A stretch of DNA of 64,000 nt from GCA-2861595 sp035536185 (GCA_035536185.1 DATLOM010000058.1:1-64000), one strand, 5' to 3'; positions 29,064-37,857 are shown, counted from the stretch's first letter. Translations and numbers: made by a program. Notes: a model not told the origin generated them from the letters alone.

Positions 29064-30493
29064 ACCTCGGGCTCGGGACGGCCCAGGAGACGGCGGCGGC
29101 GGTCCGGGCCGGCGACGTCAGCGCCCGCCAGGTCGTGGAGGAGCACCTGGAGCGCATCGCCGTGGGTGACGGCGAGGTGCACGCCTTCAACCTGGTTCTC
29201 GGGGATCACGCCCGAGCCGCGGCCGACGACGTGGATCGACAGGTGGCGGCGGGGGAGGACCCGGGGCCCCTGGCCGGCGTCCCCGTTGCCGTCAAGGACA
29301 ACCTCTGCACCCGCGGCATCCCCACCACCTGCAGCAGCCGCATCCTCGAAGGTTGGTGCCCCCCGTACGACGCCACCGTCGTCGAGCGACTGGCCGCCGC
29401 CGGCGCCGTGATGGTCGGCAAGACCAACCTCGACGAGTTCGCCGTGGGATCCTCCACCGAGAACTCCGCCTTCGGGCCGACCCGCAACCCCCGGGACCTG
29501 ACCCGGGTCCCCGGCGGATCGAGCGGCGGGAGCGCGGCGGCGGTGGCCGCCGGCATGGCGCCCCTCGCCCTCGGCTCCGACACGGGCGGCTCGATCCGCC
29601 AGCCCGCGGCCCTCTGCGGCGTGGTCGGCGTCAAGCCCACCTACGGCGCGGTGAGCCGCTACGGACTCATCGCCTTCGCCTCCTCGCTCGACCAGATCGG
29701 CCCCTTCGCCGCCACCGTGGCCGATGCCGCCCTGCTGCTCGAGGTGATCGCCGGCCACGACCCGGCTGACTCCACGTCGATCCCGAAGGCGCCGGCACCC
29801 CTCCTCGCCCACCTCGGCGACGGTGTCGAGGGGCTGCGGGTGGGGGTGGTGCGGGAGCTCTCGGAGGGAGCCGATGCGGACGTGGCCCGCCGCCTGCAAG
29901 AGGCGGTGGACGCCCTGTCCGCTGCCGGCGCCAAGGTCGACGACGTCTCGGTGCCGGCCACGGTGCACGGGTTGCCCGCCTACTACCTCATCGCCCCGGC
30001 CGAGGCCTCCAGCAACCTGGCCCGCTACGACGGCGTGCGCTACGGCCTCCGGGTCGACGGTGAAGACATCGGCGCCATGTACGGCGCGACCCGGGCCGCC
30101 GGCTTCGGCCCCGAGGTCAAGCGCCGGATCATGCTGGGCACCTACGCCCTCTCGGCCGGGTACTACGACGCCTACTACGGCCAGGCCCAGCGGGTGCGTA
30201 CGCTGATCATCGAGGACTTCGACGCCGCCTACGCCGACTTCGACGTGCTCCTGTCGCCCACCGCCCCCACCACGGCGTTCCCGCTCGGCTCCAAGAGCGA
30301 CAACCCGCTGGCCATGTACCTGAGCGACGTGTGCACGATCCCCTCCAACCTCGCCGGCCATCCGGCCATGTCCGTGCCCTTCGGGACGGGCGAGGACGGG
30401 CTACCCGTCGGCGTCCAGGTGATGGCGCCGGGCCTGGGCGAGCCGGTGATGTTCCGGGTGGCGGCGGCGCTGGAGAAGGCGGCGCCGGCATGA
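29060..30493 (+). CDS. gatA: Asp-tRNA(Asn)/Glu-tRNA(Gln) amidotransferase subunit A
   Basis: The amidase subunit, which releases ammonia from glutamine. 477 residues. The Ser-cisSer-Lys triad is visible: Lys in VAVKDNLCTRG (about 78), and the two Ser in GGSSGGSAAAVAAG and GSDTGGSIRQPAALCG (about 153 and 177). VVGVKPTYGAVSRYGLIAFASSLDQIG is intact in the family pattern. The start overlaps gatC (GTGA) and the stop overlaps gatB (ATGA), so translation is coupled. Confidence 0.97.
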   Translation: MNLGLGTAQETAAAVRAGDVSARQVVEEHLERIAVGDGEVHAFNLVLGDHARAAADDVDRQVAAGEDPGPLAGVPVAVKDNLCTRGIPTTCSSRILEGWCPPYDATVVERLAAAGAVMVGKTNLDEFAVGSSTENSAFGPTRNPRDLTRVPGGSSGGSAAAVAAGMAPLALGSDTGGSIRQPAALCGVVGVKPTYGAVSRYGLIAFASSLDQIGPFAATVADAALLLEVIAGHDPADSTSIPKAPAPLLAHLGDGVEGLRVGVVRELSEGADADVARRLQEAVDALSAAGAKVDDVSVPATVHGLPAYYLIAPAEASSNLARYDGVRYGLRVDGEDIGAMYGATRAAGFGPEVKRRIMLGTYALSAGYYDAYYGQAQRVRTLIIEDFDAAYADFDVLLSPTAPTTAFPLGSKSDNPLAMYLSDVCTIPSNLAGHPAMSVPFGTGEDGLPVGVQVMAPGLGEPVMFRVAAALEKAAPA

Positions 30494-31917
30494 GCAGCTC
30501 GGGTCCTTATGAGATCGTGGTGGGGCTTGAGGTCCATTGCGAGCTCCGCACCGCCACCAAGCTCTTCTGTGCCTGCCGCAACGCCTTCGGCGACGAGCCC
30601 AACACCAATGTCTGCCCCGTCTGCCTCGGTCTCCCCGGCTCGCTGCCGGTGCTCAACGCCAAGGCTGTCGAGTACGCCATGCGCATCGGCGAGGCCCTCA
30701 ACTGCGAGGTACGCCGGAGCATCTTCCACCGCAAGAACTACTTCTATCCGGACATGCCCAAGGACTATCAGGTCAGCCAGTACGACCAGCCCATCAACGT
30801 GAACGGCTGGCTGGAGCTGCCCGACGGCTCGAAGGTGGGCATCGAGCGGGCCCACATGGAGGAGGACACCGGCTCCAACCGCCACATGGGCGGCGACGGG
30901 CGCATCCACAACGCCGACTACTCCCTCATCGACTACAACCGGGCCGGCGTCCCCCTGGTGGAGATCGTGAGCCGCCCCGACATTCGTTCCGCCGATCAGG
31001 CCCGCGGTTACGTGAGCGAGCTGCGCTCGATCCTCGTGGCCACCGGCGCCTCGGACGGCAAGATGGAGGAGGGCTCGCTCCGGGTCGACGCCAACGTCTC
31101 GGTCCGCCCCGCCGGCAGCGACCAGCTCGGCACCCGCTGCGAGGTGAAGAACCTGAACTCCCTTCGCTCCCTCGGCCGGGCCGTGGACCACGAGGCCGCC
31201 CGCCAGTGGGAGCTGCTCCAGGCCGGGGAGCGGGTCGTGCAGGAGACCCGTCACTGGAACGAGGGCCAGGGACGCACTATCTCCGGCCGGTCCAAGGAGG
31301 AGGCCTACGACTACCGGTACTTCCCCGAGCCCGACCTGGTGCCGGTGGACCCGGACGAGGCCTGGCGGGCGGAGGTCCGCCGGGCGCTGCCGATGCTGCC
31401 CGCCGCCCGCCGGGAACGCCTGGCCACAGCCGCCAGCCTGGCGCCGGCCGCGGTGGCCACCGTGGTCGAGCTGGACCTGGACACGCTGGTGCTGGCGGCC
31501 ATCTCCGCCGGCGCCGACGGCCGCCGAGCGGTCAACCGGGCCGCCAACGAGGTGGCCGCCGACATCGACGCGGCCCGGCGGCTGGACCCGGCGGCCTTCA
31601 CCAAGCTCCTTCTCATGGAGGACGCCGGGAAGCTCACCCCGACCCAGGCCAAGCAGGTCCTGGGCGAGCTTCTCGCCGGCGGCGGTGATCCTGAGGAGCT
31701 GGCCGCCGCCCGCGGCTTCGAGGCCATGGACTCCGCCGATCTGGCCAAGGAGGTGGATTCGCTCATCGCCGCCAACCCGGCCGAGTGGGAGCGGTTCCGG
31801 GGTGGTGACCCGAAGGTCGCCGGCTTCTTCGTAGGCCAGGTCATGAAGGCGACCCGGGGCAAGGCCGACGGCGCGGCCGTCACCGCGCTGTTGCGGGAGC
31901 GGGCCGGGCTGTCGTGA
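30490..31917 (+). CDS. gatB: Asp-tRNA(Asn)/Glu-tRNA(Gln) amidotransferase subunit B
   Basis: The tRNA-binding and kinase subunit, which phosphorylates the misacylated tRNA. 475 residues starting at ATG 30490 within the gatA stop. Seen: EIVVGLEVHCELRTATKLFC, CPVCLGLPGSLPVLN (zinc Cys ligands), FHRKNYFYPDMPKDYQ and the DUF186/YqeY-like C-terminal tail domain (about 330-475). Presence of GatCAB next to gltX in the same window fits an organism that makes Gln-tRNA by transamidation. The stop overlaps the following lipoprotein gene. Confidence 0.97.
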   Translation: MSSSGPYEIVVGLEVHCELRTATKLFCACRNAFGDEPNTNVCPVCLGLPGSLPVLNAKAVEYAMRIGEALNCEVRRSIFHRKNYFYPDMPKDYQVSQYDQPINVNGWLELPDGSKVGIERAHMEEDTGSNRHMGGDGRIHNADYSLIDYNRAGVPLVEIVSRPDIRSADQARGYVSELRSILVATGASDGKMEEGSLRVDANVSVRPAGSDQLGTRCEVKNLNSLRSLGRAVDHEAARQWELLQAGERVVQETRHWNEGQGRTISGRSKEEAYDYRYFPEPDLVPVDPDEAWRAEVRRALPMLPAARRERLATAASLAPAAVATVVELDLDTLVLAAISAGADGRRAVNRAANEVAADIDAARRLDPAAFTKLLLMEDAGKLTPTQAKQVLGELLAGGGDPEELAAARGFEAMDSADLAKEVDSLIAANPAEWERFRGGDPKVAGFFVGQVMKATRGKADGAAVTALLRERAGLS

Positions 31918-32807
31918 TCCTGTTGGTCAGGCGGCGCCGGCGCCGGCCGTCGGCTGCCGCTGCCGTTCTGGCTCTCGTGATGCTGGCGTCCTGCGCCGGC
32001 GACAGCGACGACGAGGCCACCAAGGCGTCGACCACCACGAGCGGCGGGGGTGCGTCCTCCTCGACGACGGCGGATGTGGCCGCGCCGACGGCGGGCGCCA
32101 CGGCGACGACCGGCGCGCCGGCGGGTGCGTCCTCCTCGACAAGGGCGCGGACGGGCGCGGCGGCGCGGCCAACGCCGAACACGTCGAGCGGGGACGCGGC
32201 CGCGGCGTTGCCCTCACCGGGGGTCGCAGCCACCGCGCCGGGGCGGTATCGCTACGCCAGCACCGGCACGTTCTCGGTCGGCCTCGGCGGTGAGCAGAGC
32301 CGCAGTGGCGAGTCCGTCCTCACCGTCGATCCTCCCGCCGGCACCGACCAGCACAGCATCCGCCAGGGGGAGGGCCGGGTGAGCGAGCAGATCGTCCGCT
32401 TCCAGCCCGACGGCACGTACCTCGTCATGCTGAAGGTGACGGACCAGGGCCTGACCAAGGAGTTCCGGCCCACTTCGCCTGTCCTCGCCGTCCCGTCCGG
32501 GGCGGCCCCGGGCCGGACATGGTCGTGGCGGGCCACCTCGACCGACGGCAAGACGACCCTCGACGCCAGCTTCCGGGCGGAGCGCAGGGAGGCGGTCCGG
32601 GTCGGTGCCGACACCGTGGAGGCGCTCGTGGTGCAGGCCGCTCTGGTCACGAGCGGCGACCTGGCCTCCCGCGGGACCCAGACGCTGTGGGTGGCCGAGA
32701 GCCGGCGCCTGGTGGTCCGGGAGCAGTCGACCATGGACGGCACGTTCGGAGGCCTTTCCTTCCGCTCGACGTCGGACGAGCGGCTGATCAGCCTCGCTCC
32801 CGGCTGA
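31914..32807 (+). CDS. Secreted lipoprotein, unknown function
   Basis: 297 residues. The N-terminus has an Arg-rich n-region, a hydrophobic core and a lipobox MLASC with Cys about 25, so lipid anchoring outside the membrane is predicted. A low-complexity Ser/Thr/Ala linker (about 35-95) leads to a beta-rich domain of about 200 residues (SVGLGGEQSRSGESVLTVDP to FRSTSDERLISLAPG), which looks like repeated antiparallel strands. No family is recognised. GTG 31914 overlaps the gatB stop (GTGA), so it is co-transcribed with gatCAB even though the function seems unrelated. Confidence 0.75.
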   Translation: MILLVRRRRRRPSAAAAVLALVMLASCAGDSDDEATKASTTTSGGGASSSTTADVAAPTAGATATTGAPAGASSSTRARTGAAARPTPNTSSGDAAAALPSPGVAATAPGRYRYASTGTFSVGLGGEQSRSGESVLTVDPPAGTDQHSIRQGEGRVSEQIVRFQPDGTYLVMLKVTDQGLTKEFRPTSPVLAVPSGAAPGRTWSWRATSTDGKTTLDASFRAERREAVRVGADTVEALVVQAALVTSGDLASRGTQTLWVAESRRLVVREQSTMDGTFGGLSFRSTSDERLISLAPG

Positions 32808-32841
32808 CCCTCCCGGCGTTATCACGCCGAGTGGTTACATC

Positions 32842-32870
32842 TTCACATTCCGTGTTTGGTCCGGTACTAT
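32842..32870 (+). promoter_or_regulatory. Promoter of the LAXTG surface protein gene
   Basis: TTCACA (32842-32847), a 17-nt spacer, and TACTAT (32865-32870). The start codon is 54 nt further on and has a Shine-Dalgarno GAGGAG, so unlike many genes here this one has a 5' leader. A small hairpin (ggcgttatcacgcc, 32815-32828) just upstream may end the gatCAB-lipoprotein transcript. Confidence 0.6.
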
Positions 32871-32924
32871 GGGGGAACACCACCCGTAGTAACTAGTCAG
32901 TCCTGACACGAGGAGTGGGATCCA

Positions 32925-34115
32925 ATGGGAAGTTTGAACCGCAAAGTGTTGTTCTGCTCGCTGACCGCGAGCCTGCTCATCGCTTCGGCCACGGCAACAC
33001 TGGCCTCCGATCCGGCTGACAGCAACGCCGCCGGGAGCGACGTCGGTGTGGCCAAGGCGGCCGAAGGCCAGGCCAACGCGGCAGAGAACCAGGGCAACGC
33101 CGCCGAGAACCAGGCCAACGCCGCCGAGAACCAGGCCAACGCAGCCGAGAACCAGGCCAACGCCGGCAACAACAACGATCCCGCCAACGGCAACGTGAAC
33201 GCCGGCGGTGGCGGTGGCCAAGAGGCTCAGCAGCCCGGCAACGACAACGGTCCCCCCGGGAACAACGGGACCATCAAGATCGACGGTGTGGACTTTGACA
33301 GCCACCCGAACAACGAGCCCCACGTCGACTGCATCTTCGAGATCGACTTCTACGGCTTCGACGCCAATCAGGCCGTGACGGTCTCGTTCGCCCTCCAGGC
33401 GCCCACCACCGGCGGGACGATCACGGGGACGAGTCCCTCGGGGATGACGCTCGACGACGATGACAACTCCTTCGGCGGGAGCGAGAGGGGCCTCGACGGC
33501 TCTCTCCGCTACACCCTCGGGTTCACCGGCGTCACCCCGCACCCCAAGCAGGGCTACCACGTGAAGGTGACCATCCATGCACCCGGAGCCAAGGGCGCCG
33601 ACGTGAAGCACAAGGTGTTCTGGGTCGAGCCTTGCGGTGCCCCCACGCCGACCACCACCCCGACCACGATCGCCACCACCCCGACGACCATCGCCAGCAC
33701 CCCTACGACGATCGCCACCACCACGCCGACGACGGTCGCCACCACCACGCCGACGACGGTCGCCACCACCCCCACCACCGTCGGCGGTAACCAGCAGGCT
33801 CAGAACCAGGTCTCGCCCACGCCTGTCAACACCGAGAGCCGCCTCGCCGTGCTGGGTGAGGTCATCGAGAGGAACCGGGCGGAGGTAGTCAGCACTCAGC
33901 CTGGAGTCGTCGCAACCGTCCCTGCTGTCGCAGCGGTCAACGCCGAGAACACCCCACGGGTCCTCGGCACGACGGTCGAGCGGGCCGCCCTCGCTCGCAC
34001 CGGGCTGGACGTGCTCCAGCTCCTGACCCTGGGCGGTATCGCAGTTCTGGCCGGTTTGGCCGCCGTGAGGGCCTCACGTCGCAAGCCGGCCCGCAGTCAC
34101 AACTTCCCCACCTGA
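32925..34115 (+). CDS. Cell-wall-anchored surface protein with LAXTG sorting signal
   Basis: 396 residues. A signal peptide (about 1-28, SLTASLLIASATATLAS) is followed by Ala/Asn/Gln heptad repeats of the AENQANA type (about 45-80, encoded by near-identical 21-bp units at 33057-33164) and an Asn/Gly-rich stretch. A beta-rich domain (about 108-235) contains two Cys (VDCIFEIDF and VEPCGAP). Then comes a Pro/Thr-rich wall-spanning region (PTTIATT repeats, about 240-288). The C-terminus has LARTG (356-360), a hydrophobic segment and a basic tail RRKPAR, a sorting signal of the LAXTG kind used by class E sortases of high-GC Gram-positives. The sortase is not in the window. ATG is preceded by GAGGAG. 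Confidence 0.8.
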   Translation: MGSLNRKVLFCSLTASLLIASATATLASDPADSNAAGSDVGVAKAAEGQANAAENQGNAAENQANAAENQANAAENQANAGNNNDPANGNVNAGGGGGQEAQQPGNDNGPPGNNGTIKIDGVDFDSHPNNEPHVDCIFEIDFYGFDANQAVTVSFALQAPTTGGTITGTSPSGMTLDDDDNSFGGSERGLDGSLRYTLGFTGVTPHPKQGYHVKVTIHAPGAKGADVKHKVFWVEPCGAPTPTTTPTTIATTPTTIASTPTTIATTTPTTVATTTPTTVATTPTTVGGNQQAQNQVSPTPVNTESRLAVLGEVIERNRAEVVSTQPGVVATVPAVAAVNAENTPRVLGTTVERAALARTGLDVLQLLTLGGIAVLAGLAAVRASRRKPARSHNFPT

Positions 34116-34132
34116 TCCCTGGTTGGGCTGAG

Positions 34133-34163
34133 CCGGACGGGAGCCTCTGAGGCTCCCGTCCGG
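34133..34163 (+). terminator. Perfect 15-bp hairpin terminator after the surface protein gene
   Basis: CCGGACGGGAGCCTC pairs perfectly with GAGGCTCCCGTCCGG around a single central base, 17 bp after the stop codon. There is no U-tract, as in many actinobacterial hairpin terminators. It isolates ilvD, whose own promoter box begins at 34210. Confidence 0.75.
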
Positions 34164-34221
34164 CGCGTCCGGCCAGGAAAATTCGGGCGACCGGGTGGAA
34201 CGGGCGCCGTAACCTCCCCCC

Positions 34222-35913
34222 ATGCCCAGCGACATGAGGCCCCGTTCCCGCCAGGTCACCGAGGGCTACGAGCGGGCGCCGGCCCGGGCCATGTTGCGTG
34301 CCGTCGGGATGACCGACCGCGACTTCGACAAGCCCCAGGTCGGGGTGGCGTCGTCGTGGAACGAGGTGACGCCCTGCAACATGCCGCTGTCCCGGTTGGC
34401 CCAGCACGCCAAGGACGGAGTGCGGCGCGCCGGCGGCTTCCCGCTCGAGTTCGTCACCATCGCCGTGAGCGACGGCATCTCCATGGGCCACGAGGGGATG
34501 CACGCCTCGCTGGTCAGCCGGGAGGTCATCGCCGACTCGGTGGAGACGATGATGCACGCCGAGCGCTTCGACGCCATGGTCACCCTGGCCGGCTGCGACA
34601 AGTCCCTGCCGGGGATGCTCATGGCCTCGGCCCGTCTCAACCTGCCGTCGGTGTTCCTCTACGGCGGGTCCATCCTCGCCGGCCGGATCCCCGACGATCC
34701 GGCCGAGCGCAACCTCGACATCGTCAGCGTCTTCGAGGCGGTGGGAGCCAAGGGCGCCGGCACCCTCACCGACGAGGAGCTGGCCCTGATCGAGCGCCAC
34801 GCCTGCCCCACCGAGGGCAGCTGCGCCGGCATGTACACGGCCAACACCATGGCCGCGGTGGGCGAGGGGCTGGGGATGTCGCTGCCTGGAAGCGCCAGCC
34901 CCCCCGCCGTCGACGCCCGTCGGGAAGACCTGGCCCGCCGGAGTGGCGAGGCGGTCATGGCCCTGCTGGAGTCCGGGCTCCGACCCCGCCAGATCATGAC
35001 CAAGGAGGCGTTCGAGAACGCCATCGCCGTGGCCATGGTCCTCGGCGGCTCCACCAACGCCGTGCTCCACCTCCTGGCCATCGCCAACGAGGCTCGGGTG
35101 GACCTGACGCTGGACGACTTCGACCGCGTGGGCCGGCGGGTCCCCCACCTAGCCGACATGAGGCCGCACGGCAGGTACCACATGGCCGATCTGGACCAGG
35201 TCGGCGGGGTCCCGATGGTGATGCGGGCTCTGCTCGAGGCCGGCCTCATCCACGGGGACTGCCTCACCGTCACCGGGCGCACCGTGGCCGAGAACCTGGA
35301 AGCGTTGGGCCCGCCGGCGCCGGACGGGTCGGTGATCCATCCGCTGTCGGCCCCCGTCCACGCCGACGGCGGCATCGCCATCCTGTCGGGGACGCTGGCG
35401 CCGGCCGGCTCCGTGGTGAAGGTCGCCGGCATCGACGTCGACCACTTCGAGGGCCCCGCCCGCGTCTTCGACGGGGAGCAGGGTGCGCTGGAAGCCGTCC
35501 TCGCCGGCTCCATCCAGCCGGGATCAGTGCTCGTCATCCGCTACGAGGGCCCCAAGGGCGGCCCCGGCATGAGGGAGATGCTCGCCGTCACCGGGGCCAT
35601 GAAGGGCGCCGGCCGGGGCGGCGACTGCGCCCTGCTCACCGACGGCCGCTTCTCCGGTGGCACCCACGGGTTCTGCGTCGGCCACGTGGCCCCTGAGGCG
35701 GTGGACGGCGGCCCCATCGCCTTCGTGCGCGATGGCGACCCCGTCAGGATCGACATCGCCAGCCGGCGCATCGACCTCATGGTCGACGAGGCCGAGCTGG
35801 CCCGGCGGCGCCTCGACTGGAAGCTGCCCCAGCCCCGCTACACCACCGGCGTCCTGGCCAAGTACGCCCGCCTCGTCACCGGCGCCGAGCGGGGGGCGGT
35901 CACCGAGCCCTAG
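34222..35913 (+). CDS. ilvD: Dihydroxy-acid dehydratase
   Basis: Dehydrates dihydroxyisovalerate and dihydroxymethylvalerate to the keto acids for valine and isoleucine. 563 residues. Fe-S ligand Cys are seen in VTPCNMPLS (about 51), LAGCDKSLPGM (about 119) and CPTEGSCAGMYTANTM (about 192), and the catalytic-site Ser region in LLTDGRFSGGTHG (about 478). The ATG follows TAACCT by exactly 6 C residues, a leaderless start with no Shine-Dalgarno. Its stop codon is followed immediately by a hairpin repeat also found after serA. It stands alone, about 2 kb from ilvBNC. Confidence 0.97.
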   Translation: MPSDMRPRSRQVTEGYERAPARAMLRAVGMTDRDFDKPQVGVASSWNEVTPCNMPLSRLAQHAKDGVRRAGGFPLEFVTIAVSDGISMGHEGMHASLVSREVIADSVETMMHAERFDAMVTLAGCDKSLPGMLMASARLNLPSVFLYGGSILAGRIPDDPAERNLDIVSVFEAVGAKGAGTLTDEELALIERHACPTEGSCAGMYTANTMAAVGEGLGMSLPGSASPPAVDARREDLARRSGEAVMALLESGLRPRQIMTKEAFENAIAVAMVLGGSTNAVLHLLAIANEARVDLTLDDFDRVGRRVPHLADMRPHGRYHMADLDQVGGVPMVMRALLEAGLIHGDCLTVTGRTVAENLEALGPPAPDGSVIHPLSAPVHADGGIAILSGTLAPAGSVVKVAGIDVDHFEGPARVFDGEQGALEAVLAGSIQPGSVLVIRYEGPKGGPGMREMLAVTGAMKGAGRGGDCALLTDGRFSGGTHGFCVGHVAPEAVDGGPIAFVRDGDPVRIDIASRRIDLMVDEAELARRRLDWKLPQPRYTTGVLAKYARLVTGAERGAVTEP

Positions 35914-35952
35914 CGACTCTCGGGTCGCAAGCAAAGCTTGCTCCCCGAATCA
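35914..35952. repeat. Second hairpin repeat family, copy 1 (after ilvD)
   Basis: Begins right after the ilvD TAG: cgactctcgggtcgcaagc, then aaagcttgctccccgaatca. The core GCAAGC-AAA-GCTTGC forms a hairpin, and gggtcg/ccccga lie outside it. Two close copies lie after serA at 48628 and 48779. It may act as a transcription stop or be a repetitive element that settles at stop codons. Confidence 0.7.
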
Positions 35953-35970
35953 CCTCGTACGCTGCCGGTC

Positions 35971-36897
35971 GTGGAGCTCTCGCCGGTGCAGGTCCGGATC
36001 CTCGGGAGCCTCATCGAGAAGGAACGCACGACTCCGAACAGCTACCCGCTCACCATGAACGCCCTGCTGTCCGCCTGCAACCAGACGACGAGCCGGGAGC
36101 CGGTTCTCACACTGACCGGGAACACCGTCACCGCCGCCCTCGAGAACCTGCGTGCCGCCAAGCTGGTGCGGCTCGTCTACAGCCGGTCCAACCGGGCGGA
36201 CAAGTACCGCCACATCGTGGACGAGGCGTGGAGCGTGGGCCCGGCCGAGAGCGCGGTGCTCGGCGTACTCATGCTCCGTGGCCCTCAGACCGTTGCCGAG
36301 CTGCGGTCGCGCACCGAGCGTCTCCATGGATTCTCGGACCCGGCCGAGGTCGAGGGTGTCCTGGCCGGGCTGGCGGCGCGCCCGGATCCACTGGTGGTCC
36401 ACGTCGGGCGGGCCGCTGGTCAGAAGGAGCCTCGGTGGGCCCATCTCCTGAGCGGCGTCCCGCAGTTCGCCGGGGACCGGCCGTCGTCGCCGGCGCCGGG
36501 CCCCAGGTCGGGCCGGCCCCGGAACCAGATCGAGCCATGGCTGTCGGTGGCCGACGCCACCGCAGCCGTCCGCTACTACAAGCAGGCCTTCGGCGCCGTG
36601 GAGCTGTTGCGCCACAACGACGAGGAGGGAGAGGTCGTCGTCGCCCACCTGTCGGCCGGCGGAGCGAGCTTCTGGGTGCAACAGGACGTCGAGTTCACTC
36701 TCGACGCCGTCGGCGGCCCTTCACCCGTCCGCATGATCATGACGGTCGAAGACCCGGACGCGGTACTCGCCGGCGCTCTGGCCGCGGGAGCCACCGAGGT
36801 GGCACCCATCTCCGTAGGGCACGGGTGGCGGATCGGGCGGGTGGCCGACCCCTTCGGCCATCACTGGGAGATAGGCATGCCGCTCACCCCCGGCTGA
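35971..36897 (+). CDS. DUF480 (UPF0502) - VOC domain fusion protein
   Basis: 308 residues with two parts. Residues 1-165 match DUF480 proteins: VQVRILGSLIEKERTTPNSYPLTMNALLSACNQ, two winged-helix-like units and RWAHLLSG at the end. After a Pro/Gly/Arg linker (about 168-188), residues 190-308 form a VOC/glyoxalase-fold domain (PWLSVADATAAVRYYKQAFGAVELLRH to VADPFGHHWEIGM), close to the PhnB-like type. The fusion is unusual; the pieces are normally separate. The function of neither is known here. GTG 35971 is 7 nt after TACGCT. Confidence 0.85.
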   Translation: MELSPVQVRILGSLIEKERTTPNSYPLTMNALLSACNQTTSREPVLTLTGNTVTAALENLRAAKLVRLVYSRSNRADKYRHIVDEAWSVGPAESAVLGVLMLRGPQTVAELRSRTERLHGFSDPAEVEGVLAGLAARPDPLVVHVGRAAGQKEPRWAHLLSGVPQFAGDRPSSPAPGPRSGRPRNQIEPWLSVADATAAVRYYKQAFGAVELLRHNDEEGEVVVAHLSAGGASFWVQQDVEFTLDAVGGPSPVRMIMTVEDPDAVLAGALAAGATEVAPISVGHGWRIGRVADPFGHHWEIGMPLTPG

Positions 36898-36925
36898 TGA
36901 GCAGGCGCCGCGGCCGCCTCGTCGC

Positions 36926-37699
36926 CTACTTGGCTTCGATGGCCTCGGCAAAGGCCGCGGCCACGGCCTTGTGGCCGGCGGTGCTGGGGTGGAAGCCGTC
37001 GGTCCCGAACAGGGCCGCCTCCTGGTTCTTGGAGCGGGCGGCCAGGCCGGCGGAGTGGAGGTCGACGACCTCGGCACCCTCGGCGGCGGCGACCTTGGCG
37101 ATGATCCTGTTGTAGGCGCTCACCCCGAGCCGGACCAGCTCGGGGCTGGGCGCGGCGCCGGCGGGGAGCGGGCACTTGGCGGCCGAGGCCGGCGGTGGGT
37201 CCGGTAGGCAGGCCAGGTAGGCGGGCAGGCGGTCGAGGGGCGGGGTGTTGGCCACCAGCACACGGGTGGCGCCGCCGCGGCGCAATCCCCGGACGAGCTG
37301 CGTCAACTGGCTCTCGTAGGTGGCCAGCGGCACCCGCGCGATGAGGTCGTTCACGTTGAGCCACACCGTCACGATGGTGGGGGACAGCTCCACTGCCTTG
37401 GGCAGCTCCTGCTCCAGGGCGGTGGCCACGGTGGCGCCAGGAATGCCGAGGTTCACGTACTTGGCCTTCCTCAGTGCCTCTTTACGAAGCACCGCGGGCC
37501 AGGCCTGGGTCTCGGGCCGGTCGGCGCCGAAGCCGACCGTCTCGCTGGCGCCGACGGCCACGTAGACGTCGCCGCCCGATTTCGAACCGTCCGACGAGCT
37601 CCCCTTGTCGGACCCGGAAGAGCAGCCGCCGATCGCCCCGGCCACCGCCGTGGCCATGGCCGCCACCGCCCTCGTCCGCCGCCGCCGCCGACCAGCCAT
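36926..37699 (-). CDS. SGNH/GDSL-family lipoprotein hydrolase
   Basis: 257 residues. The Arg-rich N-terminus, hydrophobic core and lipobox AIGGC (Cys about 25) predict a lipid-anchored extracytoplasmic protein. The SGNH blocks are in order: VAVGASETVGFG with nucleophile Ser, LGIPGATV for the Gly block, WLNVNDLIA for the Asn block, and TDGFHPSTAGH with the Asp-His pair. Substrate is an ester or acetyl group, possibly on cell-wall polymers. ATG 37699 has TACGAT 7 nt upstream. It is divergent from the ilvB leader. Confidence 0.85.
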   Translation of the reverse strand: MAGRRRRRTRAVAAMATAVAGAIGGCSSGSDKGSSSDGSKSGGDVYVAVGASETVGFGADRPETQAWPAVLRKEALRKAKYVNLGIPGATVATALEQELPKAVELSPTIVTVWLNVNDLIARVPLATYESQLTQLVRGLRRGGATRVLVANTPPLDRLPAYLACLPDPPPASAAKCPLPAGAAPSPELVRLGVSAYNRIIAKVAAAEGAEVVDLHSAGLAARSKNQEAALFGTDGFHPSTAGHKAVAAAFAEAIEAK

Positions 37700-37721
37700 T
37701 CACCGAATCGTATGGGCGCGG

Positions 37722-37751
37722 TTGCCGAAGTTGTCGTCGAGGTGACACAAT
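37722..37751 (+). promoter_or_regulatory. ilvBNC promoter
   Basis: TTGCCG (37722-37727), an 18-nt spacer and CACAAT (37746-37751). Transcription would begin only a few bases before the leader peptide ATG at 37761, so the leader is translated from the very 5' end of the mRNA. Confidence 0.55.
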
Positions 37752-37760
37752 GGCGGCCTG

Positions 37761-37799
37761 ATGTCGATCCGCCCGACCCTCGTAGTACTCATCACCTAG
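37761..37799 (+). CDS. ilvB leader peptide (branched-chain attenuator)
   Basis: A 12-residue frame, MSIRPTLVVLIT, ending in TAG. Six of its 12 residues are Leu, Val or Ile (ATC, CTC, GTA, GTA, CTC, ATC), the end products of the ilvB pathway. Its stop codon touches the first of two hairpins. Ribosome stalling for lack of charged branched-chain tRNA would change folding of the downstream RNA. Confidence 0.8.
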   Translation: MSIRPTLVVLIT

Positions 37800-37857
37800 C
37801 GCACGCCGACCCTCCGCGTGCGCCTACGACCTCCCAGCCGGGAGGTCGTTTCCTTTT
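37799..37857 (+). terminator. ilvB attenuator: pause hairpin and intrinsic terminator
   Basis: Hairpin 1 is GCGCACGC (37799-37806) with GCGTGCGC (37816-37823). Hairpin 2 is ACGACCTCCC (37826-37835) with GGGAGGTCGT (37840-37849), followed by ttccttttc, an intrinsic terminator. The loop of hairpin 1 (cgaccctcc) resembles the 5' arm of hairpin 2 and could pair with its 3' arm instead, which would prevent termination. The ilvB Shine-Dalgarno (aaggagc) lies beyond. Confidence 0.8.
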
